A DNA stretch of 37,639 nucleotides from a virus. The notes under the pieces are model-generated. The model ran no database searches. It saw only the letters and a program-made list of their open reading frames with translations, and was not told the origin of the DNA. The position numbers and the translations under genes were made by a program. The stretch covers positions 1 to 37,639 of the IMG/VR virus record IMGVR_UViG_3300009285_007532, one strand, 5' to 3'. Positions 15,902 through 24,685 of the stretch are shown here, piece after piece (within the stretch, counting starts at the first letter, position 1; every line of letters begins with the position of its first letter).

Positions 15902-16075
15902 GTGGAAAACATATCTAAAATCAGAGAGGCCGTTCGCAAACATCACGGTGGCTTTGAACAAGCCACCGATTTACAGATACAGCGTGTCTGGGATTCGCTG
16001 CCCGCCGAAGTGCAGCAGCGATACCTGGACGGTTTGGCGGAGTCTAAAAAGATTGTCGATAAGGAGAAAAACTAA
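15902..16075 (+). CDS. Small tail-region protein, GTG start
   Basis: This 57-residue gene starts with GTG at 15902, seven bases after a strong GAAAGGAG. Its TAA overlaps the next ATG (TAATG), so it belongs to the chaperone operon. The protein is helical (VENISKIREAVRKHHGGFEQ ... PAEVQQRYLDGL) and resembles small proteins found between tube and tape-measure genes. It could be an extra chaperone or tape-measure partner. Good signals at both ends make it a convincing gene despite its length. Confidence 0.75.
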   Translation: MENISKIREAVRKHHGGFEQATDLQIQRVWDSLPAEVQQRYLDGLAESKKIVDKEKN

Positions 16076-16494
16076 TGCCCTTACCTTTGAGTACCGAGGA
16101 TAGATTCAGTCTGGTCCTGCGCACCGATGAAAAATTACCCCAGGAAAAACAGCCCCGGTTTTTCTTTCGGTTTTTGAGCGGGCGTGAACAACGCAGACAG
16201 GCCGAGAAGTTCGACGAACTGGAGCGGCTTAATAGCTCTGTACAGCGGATCGATAAATTATTTGCTATCCTCAAAAACGTTCTAGTGGGATGGGAAAACA
16301 TGCCCAATGGCTTGGCTTATGACCTCGAGCGTGTTGAGGACGTCCTGCAATTCAGCGAAGCTCAGGAATTAATTTACCGGGCCTGGTCCTACAGTCCCAG
16401 AATTGAGGACCTAAAAAACTTAGAATCGCAGTCGCCTATTCCTTCGGGCAAATCTGCCGGCCCGGAAAATGCAACACCTGTAAAGACCCCGTAA
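16075..16494 (+). CDS. Tail assembly chaperone, G-like
   Basis: This 139-residue protein lies between tube and tape-measure genes, like lambda gpG, which coats the tape measure during tube assembly. It has a basic FFFRFLSGREQRR segment, a helical core (ELERLNSSVQRIDKLFAIL) and a second helix pair (DLERVEDVLQFSEAQELI). Near its end it carries a canonical slippery heptamer A AAA AAC in the correct phase. A fraction of ribosomes should enter the overlapping frame and make a longer G-T protein. The last 24 codons overlap that frame. Confidence 0.7.
   Translation: MPLPLSTEDRFSLVLRTDEKLPQEKQPRFFFRFLSGREQRRQAEKFDELERLNSSVQRIDKLFAILKNVLVGWENMPNGLAYDLERVEDVLQFSEAQELIYRAWSYSPRIEDLKNLESQSPIPSGKSAGPENATPVKTP
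16413..16419 (+). promoter_or_regulatory. Programmed -1 frameshift site A AAA AAC
   Basis: The heptamer lies as CT A AAA AAC in the G-like frame, the exact X XXY YYZ arrangement. The -1 frame is open from 16407 to 16766. A possible weak hairpin (TTCGGGC/GCCCGGA, 16443-16466) lies 23 nt downstream, too far to be a classical stimulator. Lambda G-T needs no strong structure. Confidence 0.8.
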
Positions 16495-16766
16495 GCGAGC
16501 AGTCGCCTTATGAGTACGAGTGTCCGCTGTGCAGCGGGTTCGGCTGCGATGGTTGTAAACAAACGGGGCGTTTCTCGTTGAAGCAATGTCCCAGAAAAAG
16601 CATACCGGCAGAGGTTTGGGAATTTATGGATTACGCCGACCTATACGAAAAGGGCTTGCCGCCGGTAGCCGGCGGAGCCTTGGACCAGGCTCAGGCGTTC
16701 TTGAGCTATTGTCGATTCGTCTGGGCGGAGAAGGCTCGCCACCAAGCGAGATTGGGTGGATTATAA
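16419..16766 (+). CDS. T-like extension of tail chaperone by -1 frameshift, zinc-binding
   Basis: Reading shifts at 16413-16419 and continues for 115 codons from CTT at 16419, giving a fused protein of about 230 residues (115 + 115). The extension is cysteine-rich (CRPGKCNTC, CPLCSGFGCDGC), the pattern of a zinc-ribbon or DnaJ-like cluster, followed by a helical end (DQAQAFLSYCRFVWAEKARH). No ATG with a ribosome site begins this frame, so it is not an independent gene. Its stop is one base before the tape-measure ATG. The T-part of lambda gpGT binds tube subunits, and this domain may do the same. Confidence 0.75.
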   Translation, partial: LRIAVAYSFGQICRPGKCNTCKDPVSEQSPYEYECPLCSGFGCDGCKQTGRFSLKQCPRKSIPAEVWEFMDYADLYEKGLPPVAGGALDQAQAFLSYCRFVWAEKARHQARLGGL

Positions 16767-16767
16767 A

Positions 16768-18468
16768 ATGGCTAAGCGTCAACTGGATGTTGTTATAGCT
16801 GCACAGAATCAGACGCCGCGGGCCTTTGCCTCCGTGGGGCAGGGGCTTAGCGGTCTGAGCCAGCAATTAACCAGCATGCGTAATTTAGCGCTAGGGGGAT
16901 TGGGCATATACGCCTTAGTCAATCTGGTCCGGGAATCCATAACTGCTTTTGGCAAGCAAGAACAAGCAGTTCGTAATCTATCTGATGCCTTGAATCTGTT
17001 AGGCGCCGGCGGGCAAGCTGCCGTTGATGATATGAAAAAGTTTGCTGCTGGAATCCAGAAACAAACGATTATAGACGATGAGGTTGTTCTGGGAATAATG
17101 GCTCTGGGAGCGAGTATGGGCAAACTCTCCGGCCAGCAGCTGCAGGACGCCACAGTTGCGGCCATCGGGCTTTCCCGGGCGTATAAGATGGACCTAGAGG
17201 CATCTATGCGATTAGTGGCCAAGGCTGCAATGGGAAATACATCTCAGCTCAAACGTTTCGGCATAGTTCTTGCTGAGACGCTGAGTCCCCAGGAAAAATT
17301 CAATGCTTTGCTGCGTATTGGTGCCGATAATTTTAGCCTGGCCACCGGGGAAGCTCAAACCGACAGCGGTAAATTGGAGCAATTTAAAAATACCATTGGC
17401 GACCTAAAGGAAACATTGGGCGATCAATTAATGCCCGTAGTCGTGGAATTCACGGACTGGATCAAAAAGGATTCAGAGGCTCTAACTAATTCTCTTCAGA
17501 TCGTTGGTATTCTTGCCAAGGGATTTTTGTATTTAGGCCGGGGTATTTATTGGACTGGCGAACATCTAGGTTGGCTGGCAAACAAAGCTATATATGCGAA
17601 CGCAAAATTGATGGATTTTCTTACCCTTGGATTAATAGGTTATGAAGAAAGACTGGACCAGCTCAGCACCAGAGAATCGCTGGTAAGTGACGAGCGGCTA
17701 TTAGCCGGTCTGTTCGCGGGCGGACCATCAGGGCCGCAGACGCCACCGCCGGGCAAATCAGACTCGGAGGCCTCGGCGAAAGAGGCAGTGCATTTACGTG
17801 ATCTGGAACAACTAAAAATTAAGATTTTGAAAGAAGGGATGGAGGAAGAAGAAGAAACCGTCAAACTAAAATATAAAAATCAAATTGAGGCGGCTGAGGA
17901 GGCCGGTGACAATACCAAGATATTAGAAGAGATGCTCCAATGGGAGCTGTATGGTATCCGTAAAAAATATGCCGATAAGGAACAAGACGAACAGCGTAAG
18001 CAGACGGAAGCCCTGGCCAAGGAACGGCTGGACAGCACCAAAGGTCTTTTCGGCGAGATCAGCAATCTGTGGATTAATATAACCAAAACCGGCCTCGATA
18101 AAGAGTTGGCATTATTAGCTGTAGAATATCAAGAGGCCATGATTGAGGCCCAACGGTTAGGCTCTGAGGTGATGGAAGCGACTCAACTGAAGTTCGCTTT
18201 GAAGCAGCAGCAAATAATTAGCGACCAAGCGGAGACCGCCGCTCCGGCAGATAGATTTAGTGAACTTCGAGCAACGGAATCCCGGATGATGTCCAGGGCC
18301 CCTGGCTATTCTGATCCTTACGCACAGTTGCATAAGGACAATCAGGATCAAATAAAACTCCAGGATGGAAATCTTAAGATCACCGAGCAGGTAAAAGAAG
18401 TACTGGAAAGAATGTATGCCAAGATGGGAAGCGGCGAAGGTACAAGCGTTTTGACTCTTGCGGAATAA
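16768..18468 (+). CDS. Tape measure protein (H-like)
   Basis: The 566-residue protein sets tail length; at about 0.15 nm per residue it predicts a short tail of roughly 85 nm. The N-terminal part has amphipathic helices and a hydrophobic stretch (NLALGGLGIYALVNLV). The TMP-type core follows (MRLVAKAAMGNTSQLKRFGI...GKLEQFKNTIGDLKETLG), near residues 140-220. The second half is a long charged coiled coil (about 360-470). The ATG at 16768 is chosen because it follows the frameshift-frame stop and a GGGTGG site; an ATG four codons upstream overlaps that gene. It follows the chaperones, as expected. Confidence 0.9.
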   Translation: MAKRQLDVVIAAQNQTPRAFASVGQGLSGLSQQLTSMRNLALGGLGIYALVNLVRESITAFGKQEQAVRNLSDALNLLGAGGQAAVDDMKKFAAGIQKQTIIDDEVVLGIMALGASMGKLSGQQLQDATVAAIGLSRAYKMDLEASMRLVAKAAMGNTSQLKRFGIVLAETLSPQEKFNALLRIGADNFSLATGEAQTDSGKLEQFKNTIGDLKETLGDQLMPVVVEFTDWIKKDSEALTNSLQIVGILAKGFLYLGRGIYWTGEHLGWLANKAIYANAKLMDFLTLGLIGYEERLDQLSTRESLVSDERLLAGLFAGGPSGPQTPPPGKSDSEASAKEAVHLRDLEQLKIKILKEGMEEEEETVKLKYKNQIEAAEEAGDNTKILEEMLQWELYGIRKKYADKEQDEQRKQTEALAKERLDSTKGLFGEISNLWINITKTGLDKELALLAVEYQEAMIEAQRLGSEVMEATQLKFALKQQQIISDQAETAAPADRFSELRATESRMMSRAPGYSDPYAQLHKDNQDQIKLQDGNLKITEQVKEVLERMYAKMGSGEGTSVLTLAE

Positions 18469-18473
18469 CAGCC

Positions 18474-19409
18474 ATGGCTATAGTCAGTATAAGAGAAGGT
18501 TTTAGAGGTCATTCGGCCGGCGGAGAAGCCGACAATAAAACATCGGTGAGATGTTTTTCCCTGATTACCGATAGTGTTGCCGATGATGCTCGATTCTTAT
18601 GGCCACAGTCTGATCCCCTAACCCCGTCTATTATAATTCCTGCTCCCGGAACATTCTATCCCGGATGGACGACTCTGCGGTCTAAAGAACCACAGGTAAC
18701 AAAGGTATCGCCGACTTTTTTCAATGTCGTGGTGAATTATGGCGGCAGCGTAAATGAGGGTGGTAAGCAAGAGGAAGAAGGTGCGGCAGATCCATTAAAT
18801 CAGCCGGCGGAAGAATCATGGGATACAGTCACCACTACCGAAAAGGTGGATGTCGATGCGGATGGCTATTCATATATAAACAAACTTGGCGAACCCATTG
18901 AGGTCGATGAGGAAATTCCAGATCAAGTTTTGACTATTGTCAGGAATGAAGCCGCTTTTGATGAGTCTGTAGCTTTCGACTGGCATTTTTCGGTTAATGC
19001 GGTTCCGTTTCGTGGGGCTCCTCGCGGGCGGGCCTTGATTCGCCGGCTTAGGGTGGAACACGTGAAAAATTCGGCCGGGGAAATTTTATACAGTAAGGTA
19101 AATTATGAAATTTACTTCCGCTGGAAAATTGCGCCTATCAGATATGAGTATTGTTATCGCGTTATAAACAATGGAGCCAATTTTGAGCTCATACCTGCGG
19201 GCAAAGAAGATGAGTATGCTTGGTATCGCAGATATGCTCATCAAGGAAATCATTACTATAACCCGGCGACAGGGAAATTCCCCCTTGCGCCTGATGGTGT
19301 GCCGGTTTATATCAGTGTTGTCGATGGCACGATAATAACTGATTATTCAAAGGTACACTGGGTCTATCAAAAACGATACCCCTTTGTTCAATGGGCGGGA
19401 CTTGCATGA
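18474..19409 (+). CDS. Tail-tip structural protein, unknown
   Basis: This 311-residue beta-rich acidic protein lies directly after the tape measure, where lambda M/L or distal tail proteins are found. The first half (about 1-110) ends in a VVNYGG strand and a glycine/glutamate-rich linker. The second half has aromatic and repeated tyrosines (RYEYCYRVINNGANFEL, WYRRYAHQGNHYY). A distal tail role is inferred from position only. Its stop overlaps the next ATG (ATGA), so the two are coupled. Confidence 0.6.
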   Translation: MAIVSIREGFRGHSAGGEADNKTSVRCFSLITDSVADDARFLWPQSDPLTPSIIIPAPGTFYPGWTTLRSKEPQVTKVSPTFFNVVVNYGGSVNEGGKQEEEGAADPLNQPAEESWDTVTTTEKVDVDADGYSYINKLGEPIEVDEEIPDQVLTIVRNEAAFDESVAFDWHFSVNAVPFRGAPRGRALIRRLRVEHVKNSAGEILYSKVNYEIYFRWKIAPIRYEYCYRVINNGANFELIPAGKEDEYAWYRRYAHQGNHYYNPATGKFPLAPDGVPVYISVVDGTIITDYSKVHWVYQKRYPFVQWAGLA

Positions 19410-20146
19410 GGTACGTTATAGACAGCAAAGCCGCTCGGATTCTTAACGAAGCCGTCAAATATATCAGCGAGCAAAAAAGGCATCACGGCCCGCTGGGAGT
19501 TATTAGAAAATCAATCTCTTTTGCCGCTCAAACGGCTACTTCTTCTATCCGGCCTGGCCAAATAAAGGAAGTTGCTATAAATGAAGGTCCGCCAACTAGC
19601 CATAAATACGGCGGTCTCTACGTTGATCCCGTTAGTATCAGTGATGCTCTATCGGTATTAGGTACTGGTGATGGCACGGCTTACACAGTACAGGTAACAG
19701 CCGGGGCTGTCATCTTGGTAAAAACGGGCGGTACGGGACCAGGCACTTCTACCTTGCTATTTAGCGTCTATACTACGCTAACTACGATGGTAGCTGCCAT
19801 TAATGCTTTAGCGGGTGGTTATGCAGCTAGCGTTCTAGGCGTTGGTGCGGCGGACAGTTCGAACCTATTTGTTATCTCAGCGACAAATTGTAAAGCGGTT
19901 GCAGTTACATTGGAATATTTCTCTGAGGTATGGGGAGGCTATTCTCTAGACCCGCTTTTGAGTACGGTATCCACAAATGGGCTTCGAGTACAAACAAGTC
20001 AAGACGGAAATGTTGTTTATATCTCCATGTCTGTGGACCAATATTGTGGAGTTATTCTTGCATGGGATAAGTTAACAAATTCAATAATCGAGGCTGGCAT
20101 TCTCGGTGGAGAATCTCTTAAGGTTATCGTTTGTTCCTGTACCTAA
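19406..20146 (+). CDS. Tail-tip protein, unknown
   Basis: This protein has 246 residues. The N-terminal part is helical and basic (RILNEAVKYISEQKRHHGP), and the middle is a glycine-alanine-rich beta region (LGTGDGTAYTVQVTAGAVILVKTGGTGPGT) typical of fibre-like folds. The C-terminus ends in a short Cys-X-Cys motif. The ATG at 19406 overlaps the previous TGA by three bases. It is not assigned to a family; a tail-tip or fibre-attachment role is inferred from neighbours. Confidence 0.6.
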   Translation: MRYVIDSKAARILNEAVKYISEQKRHHGPLGVIRKSISFAAQTATSSIRPGQIKEVAINEGPPTSHKYGGLYVDPVSISDALSVLGTGDGTAYTVQVTAGAVILVKTGGTGPGTSTLLFSVYTTLTTMVAAINALAGGYAASVLGVGAADSSNLFVISATNCKAVAVTLEYFSEVWGGYSLDPLLSTVSTNGLRVQTSQDGNVVYISMSVDQYCGVILAWDKLTNSIIEAGILGGESLKVIVCSCT

Positions 20147-20163
20147 AACCTGCCTAGATGAGT

Positions 20164-20196
20164 CGGCGAGGCCTGTGGCTTCGCCCCGAGGCGAGC
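20164..20196 (+). repeat. REP-like hairpin repeat supplying a ribosome site
   Basis: CGGCGAGGCCTGTGGCTTCG followed by CCCCGAGGCGAGC is a copy of the palindromic repeat seen in dense clusters at 26.1-26.9 and 29.7 kb. Stem TCGCC/GGCGA with loop CCGA. Its GAGG lies nine bases before the ATG at 20201 and appears to act as Shine-Dalgarno sequence. Confidence 0.6.
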
Positions 20197-20200
20197 TGGT

Positions 20201-21385
20201 ATGTCTGATTATTATACATCTTATGCGGTGGCGACTTGGGAACAGTACGTTGCCGCTGGCGACCCAAAGGAATGCGGAGACCCCCTCACACCGCCGGAAA
20301 ACGATTATTATTACCGCATGTTCGCCAGGCATTGCGATACGCCTAACCAGACGAAAGCCAAACGGGGATGTCAAGGAACAAGAACCTGTTGTGAGCAGTG
20401 TTCCAGATGCCTTTGTGCCTGTAGCGGTATAGATCAAGGCGGGATAAGTGAAAACATAACCATAACTTTTTCTGACGTGATAGTTTGTAGTGGGTATCCT
20501 GCTTGTTTTGCTGAGGTGAATAATACCTGGACACTGCCTTTGGTTTCTGAGACTAACTGCATCTGGTCAGCCGAATTTCCGATATGTTCAGGCAGTAATA
20601 CTTTATTTCTTTCCGGCTCTCTTTTAGGACCGTCGGCTACAAGAGAGTTATTAATAAGTGCAGGAGCTTCAGGCGGAGGAGCGGGTCTCTTTACTGCTGG
20701 ATATGCCCCTGGAACGGCATACGAAATTACACCCGCTTGGTGTGAGGCTGGAAGTACATCGGCCATACCCAATGATAATATCGTTACCGGCTGTGGTTTT
20801 CCTTTCGGAAACAGCGGATATGATGGTTCTGCGATTGTTGCCTGGAGCCATCTTGGAGTAACTCCCCGATACTATACGGCTGTTTTTTCCGGCACTATAA
20901 CTCCTTGCGGGAATTGCACTGAGCAAGCGGTAGTTGCCGCAGCTATAGAAGAACTCAAAAACCCCGCAGGCTGGATTTTGATACCCACGCTCGGCAACTC
21001 TTGTATGTGGAACACACCCAAGTTTGGCGTTCCAGGGTATCCTGGTTGGTACTGGTATGCGACTTTGCAGCTAGTAGCCAACGGCACTGATACTCAATGG
21101 GTCGTATGGGCAGTTATCATAGATTATCGGCATACGCGCCCTATTCTTTCTGAACCCGGCCTTAGTTTAGGCCAAAAATATGCTTGTGATTACGACTGGA
21201 ATACTCATTTATTTTTTTATGCCGTTGAAGATACTGCTAGGTATCAATGCAACAGCCCGCCAACCTTGGCAAATGATTTAGCTTGCAACGGACATGTCAA
21301 TTCTGGTGGCGGCGGTTCTTACGATGCCAAACAGTATAGTCCTTGTGCCGAGGGAGGCAGTTGCGAACTGACGCCGACATGGTAA
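20201..21385 (+). CDS. Cysteine-rich tail protein
   Basis: This 394-residue protein is unusually rich in Cys. A cluster of eight near residues 50-75 (GCQGTRTCCEQCSRCLCACSG) is followed by many isolated Cys in a beta-rich, Tyr/Trp-rich body (YPGWYWYATLQL). The pattern suggests a zinc cluster at the N-terminus and disulphides later, if the protein is exposed outside the cell. It lies near the end of the tail block, so it may be the receptor-binding tip. The family is not recognised. Its ribosome site is provided by a REP-like repeat, which is odd. Confidence 0.55.
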   Translation: MSDYYTSYAVATWEQYVAAGDPKECGDPLTPPENDYYYRMFARHCDTPNQTKAKRGCQGTRTCCEQCSRCLCACSGIDQGGISENITITFSDVIVCSGYPACFAEVNNTWTLPLVSETNCIWSAEFPICSGSNTLFLSGSLLGPSATRELLISAGASGGGAGLFTAGYAPGTAYEITPAWCEAGSTSAIPNDNIVTGCGFPFGNSGYDGSAIVAWSHLGVTPRYYTAVFSGTITPCGNCTEQAVVAAAIEELKNPAGWILIPTLGNSCMWNTPKFGVPGYPGWYWYATLQLVANGTDTQWVVWAVIIDYRHTRPILSEPGLSLGQKYACDYDWNTHLFFYAVEDTARYQCNSPPTLANDLACNGHVNSGGGGSYDAKQYSPCAEGGSCELTPTW

Positions 21386-21816
21386 CTCAATGTATATTCT
21401 TAGGACAGCAAGGGAAGTACCCCTGGTGTAAGAAACATGAGGCTTATACCAGTGCCGTCTTTTGCGGATTATGTGCGGAGCAGGGACCGGATTACATTGG
21501 CGATCTGTTTGCCCGGCGAGATGGAAAAAAAGACAAGAGTTTTTCTCAAAAGATCATACATCGAACCTCTCAAGCTCTGGGCCGTGTAGCAGGGGGAGGG
21601 ATTGTTTCTGCAGTAGTATTGCAGCGACGCCAGGAAGTTTGTTTCAAATGCGAACTGCTGACGAAGGATGAAATGGGTTTTTGGTGTGGCAAACCTATAA
21701 CTCAGGAATTAAGATTGGGAGGAGAAAAAAAAGGCTGTGGTTGTCTATTGGAATCTAAATGGAAGTATAAAAACTTTGAATGTCCAAGGAAGCTTTGGCC
21801 TGTGATAGCATCATAG
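21379..21816 (+). CDS. Cysteine-rich zinc-binding protein
   Basis: This 145-residue protein has repeated Cys pairs (PWCKKH, FCGLCAEQG, VCFKCELL, WCGKP, GCGC, FECPRKLW), suggesting two zinc-ribbon units around a basic helix (QKIIHRTSQALGRVAG). The ATG at 21379 overlaps the previous gene by seven bases. It is the last gene of the rightward late block. It may be a tail-tip or tail-associated factor with the previous Cys-rich protein. Function unknown. Confidence 0.55.
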   Translation: MVTQCIFLGQQGKYPWCKKHEAYTSAVFCGLCAEQGPDYIGDLFARRDGKKDKSFSQKIIHRTSQALGRVAGGGIVSAVVLQRRQEVCFKCELLTKDEMGFWCGKPITQELRLGGEKKGCGCLLESKWKYKNFECPRKLWPVIAS

Positions 21817-22154
<338 letters not shown>

Positions 22155-23315
22155 ATGGCAAAATCGCAATCCAAGCCGCCCGGATGCATATACGCTAACA
22201 ATGGCCGGCTCTGGTGGCGAGGCAAGCTGCCTGGGGAGGACAAGCAAAAATATCGACCCATCCGGCCTCCGGGGGCAAGACACGCCCTCCTGGACTCGCC
22301 TGACAACCGTAAAGCTGCTGTGTATATCGTCCGTAATTGGTGGGAGACCGCAGCCAGAAAACATAGTGGCGGAAAGGTTACAACTGTATCTGACCTGGTT
22401 GCTGCCTATATTGCGCATGCCCAGATATACTACCGCCGTCAAGATGGTACGCTCACAGGTGAGGCAAAAAGGATTATTTGGGGAATCAGGCTGGTTAGCG
22501 AACATTACGGATCGTTGCCGGCCGATGCGGTAACACAGACGGAAATCAAGGCGATTCGTCAAAAGATGATCGATGACAATCTGGCCCGGACGACCATCAA
22601 TGCCAAGATCAATATCGTCAAACGCATGTATTACTGGGCCGCCGATGAACAAATAGTGCCTCCATCAACGTGGCATGCGGTCCAGGTCGTCCGTAATCTC
22701 CAACGCGGCCGCTCAGGGGCCCGTGAAACCGCTATAGTACGCCCAATTGACGAGAAACAGGTGAGAGCCGTCCTGCCCTACATGCCTGCTACGTTGCAAT
22801 CTATGGTCCAGCTACAGCTCTTGACAGGTATGCGTAGCACAGAGGTCTGCTTACTGAGACCCCAGAATATTGACCGTTCAGGGACGGTGTGGATTTACCG
22901 GCCGGAGCAGCATAAGACCGAGCACCTGGGACATACCCGGCACGTGGCGATCGGGCCTCAAAGTCAAAAGATTCTAAGGCCTTTTCTGGAGCGAAAGCCT
23001 GATCAATATTGCTTTACTCCTGATGACTCTATGGCCCAGCGTGGGCGGTCCCGGCAGGCTATGCGGCCCTTGTACGATCGGCGGACCTACTACCGTGCTA
23101 TTTGGTACGCCATCAAGACAGCCAGGCGTGATGGGCTTCAGGTGGAATGCTGGGGGCCGCACCGATTGCGGCACACCTTCCTGACCAACATCCGCAAACA
23201 CTTCGATATAGAAACGGCCCGCATCGCCGGCGGGCACTCCAACATGTCGTCCACGGAGATCTACGCCGAGCGGGACCTGGCCCGGGCCGAAGAAGTAGCT
23301 AGGCAGTTAGGTTAA
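22155..23315 (+). CDS. int: Tyrosine integrase
   Basis: The 386-residue protein integrates the phage into the host at the tRNA-like attP just upstream. An N-terminal arm-binding region (to about 75) and a core-binding SAM-like domain (about 75-175) precede the catalytic domain. Catalytic residues are visible as Arg227 (TGMRSTEV), His336-x-x-Arg339 (HRLRHT), His361 (GGHSN) and nucleophile Tyr370 (TEIYAERD). ATG 22155 is chosen; upstream codons give no better start and the ribosome site is weak. The RHTF...GGHS...IYAERD style is common in Planctomycetota. Confidence 0.93.
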   Translation: MAKSQSKPPGCIYANNGRLWWRGKLPGEDKQKYRPIRPPGARHALLDSPDNRKAAVYIVRNWWETAARKHSGGKVTTVSDLVAAYIAHAQIYYRRQDGTLTGEAKRIIWGIRLVSEHYGSLPADAVTQTEIKAIRQKMIDDNLARTTINAKINIVKRMYYWAADEQIVPPSTWHAVQVVRNLQRGRSGARETAIVRPIDEKQVRAVLPYMPATLQSMVQLQLLTGMRSTEVCLLRPQNIDRSGTVWIYRPEQHKTEHLGHTRHVAIGPQSQKILRPFLERKPDQYCFTPDDSMAQRGRSRQAMRPLYDRRTYYRAIWYAIKTARRDGLQVECWGPHRLRHTFLTNIRKHFDIETARIAGGHSNMSSTEIYAERDLARAEEVARQLG

Positions 23316-23797
23316 TCGGTTTTAGATTGGACTTGAGATTCTGTGTGCTGTAAATTCTGTGATTGCCGCAGCTCTTTAATTGCCTGGACCGTATCTCGGT
23401 TATAAATAGCAATGTCTCGCAAACAGCTCAGCACGAGACCTATGGCTATAGGCAGGATCGATACAGCTGCGAACATCAGTCCAGCTACTATACTCAGTTC
23501 GTTAGATTCTGTCCGAGATATTATCCATGATCCAAGCCACACGCCGAACAAACCGACAAGAACAAAGATCACAGACATTATATTTAATCCGATATATAAT
23601 CTACTGGATGGTTGTCCAGAAGGCTTATAATGTACGGGCAAAATGGATTGTTTAAAAATTGGTTTTGTCGGCGAAACCTGGTTAGTTTTCACTTCTCGTA
23701 ATCCCTGCTGGCACGTGGGGCAGACATGCTCTCCAGAATCTATTTGCCGGAGGTTCTCCGGCGATGTAGCCAACCCGCAAAGTTCGCAGCGATCCAT
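23312..23797 (-). CDS. Zinc-ribbon two-helix membrane protein (lysogeny block)
   Basis: This 161-residue protein begins with a zinc ribbon (Cys4, Cys7, Cys26, Cys29). A linker and two membrane helices (about 66-93 and 100-125) follow, then a charged C-terminal helix. AGGGAG six bases before the ATG at 23797 fixes the start. It is one of two leftward genes between integrase and repressor, so it is likely expressed in the prophage. Genes in this place often alter the host cell or exclude other phages; that is an inference. Its stop overlaps the integrase end by four bases, tail to tail. Confidence 0.6.
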   Translation of the reverse strand: MDRCELCGLATSPENLRQIDSGEHVCPTCQQGLREVKTNQVSPTKPIFKQSILPVHYKPSGQPSSRLYIGLNIMSVIFVLVGLFGVWLGSWIISRTESNELSIVAGLMFAAVSILPIAIGLVLSCLRDIAIYNRDTVQAIKELRQSQNLQHTESQVQSKTD

Positions 23798-23819
23798 ATC
23801 AGGCTCCCTTTGCTGAAAC

Positions 23820-24632
23820 TCAACTACTTGTTCTAAGCAAAAACATAACAATCAATATCAGTATTATTACTCCAATTACGGTCGCACAACCAGTCGGATT
23901 GTTTTTTTTCTCCACCAGGGGGATAAATTCATCTCTGAGATTGCGCATTGGAGCAGGCCGTTCTTGTATTCCAAGTTTTTTTCGGATTAATCCTGCTGTG
24001 GTCATATAAGCAATGGTTTTCTTGCTGCCGCCTACGTGAACCGTACCATCGCTATCCGTTTTCTCGCCGAAACTGATCAATTCAAACCCGCTATATCGCT
24101 TAATAGAACTGATAACTTTCTCATCCTCGGTAAGCTCCGAGGAAATGTTTTGGACAAAGGTTTTGTCAAACCCGCTGTCAGCAGGATGATACCAATTGGC
24201 GTGTTGAAATTCACGAAGGACCATATAGGTGAACCACAGAGCCAAATCTTTTTCTCTACCCGGTTCTTTAAGGGCTTCTGTTATCCGCTCGAATAGTGCG
24301 ACTTTCCCACTATAATCACTGCAAAGCACGCCCAAGTCCCTCGCCCAATTACACAATCTTGCTGGAGACGGTTCATCTTCCGATTCATACCTAGTGAGTA
24401 AATCGCTCATTTCCTGTTTAGTTATATCAGATGGAAAGGCTAAGCCTATGCCACGAGCATAAACAATTTGTCGTTCAGTTGCTGGTTCATCGGGAAGCTG
24501 TTCTATCCTTTCGACAATTGTTCCATCTTCGCCTGCTTTGAGAATGGCTTCTTTTTCATCTTTGGCCTTGTAAGTTCGCTTACGTCTTTGCCCCGAATCC
24601 CGGCCATAACCGTGGACTTGAAATTGTAGCAT
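23820..24632 (-). CDS. Tail-anchored protein, possible superinfection-exclusion factor
   Basis: This 270-residue protein has a small N-terminal beta/alpha segment (about 1-45). A helical SAP-like piece follows (ATERQIVYARGIGLAFPSDITKQEMSDLL, about 50-82), then a larger cytoplasmic domain and a single C-terminal membrane helix (about 249-265, VIGVIILILIVMFLL). It should be anchored in the inner membrane facing the cytoplasm. GGGGG lies five bases before the ATG. Two direct CTAACATT repeats (24667-24685) lie in its upstream region. As a leftward gene downstream of the repressor it is probably expressed in lysogeny. Confidence 0.6.
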   Translation of the reverse strand: MLQFQVHGYGRDSGQRRKRTYKAKDEKEAILKAGEDGTIVERIEQLPDEPATERQIVYARGIGLAFPSDITKQEMSDLLTRYESEDEPSPARLCNWARDLGVLCSDYSGKVALFERITEALKEPGREKDLALWFTYMVLREFQHANWYHPADSGFDKTFVQNISSELTEDEKVISSIKRYSGFELISFGEKTDSDGTVHVGGSKKTIAYMTTAGLIRKKLGIQERPAPMRNLRDEFIPLVEKKNNPTGCATVIGVIILILIVMFLLRTSS

Positions 24633-24666
24633 ATTTACCCCCTGAAATTTTCTTTTTGACTTGCCA

Positions 24667-24685
24667 CTAACATTTACCTAACATT
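24667..24685. promoter_or_regulatory. Direct repeat CTAACATT x2 upstream of leftward gene
   Basis: CTAACATT-tac-CTAACATT, with an 11-bp period of one helical turn, lies 35-53 bp before the start of the tail-anchored protein gene. It may be an activator or repressor site. Confidence 0.35.

Noticed and set aside
17880-18086. Serine/leucine-rich minus-strand frames in the tape measure region
   Set aside because: Typical shadows of a coiled-coil coding sequence on the other strand.
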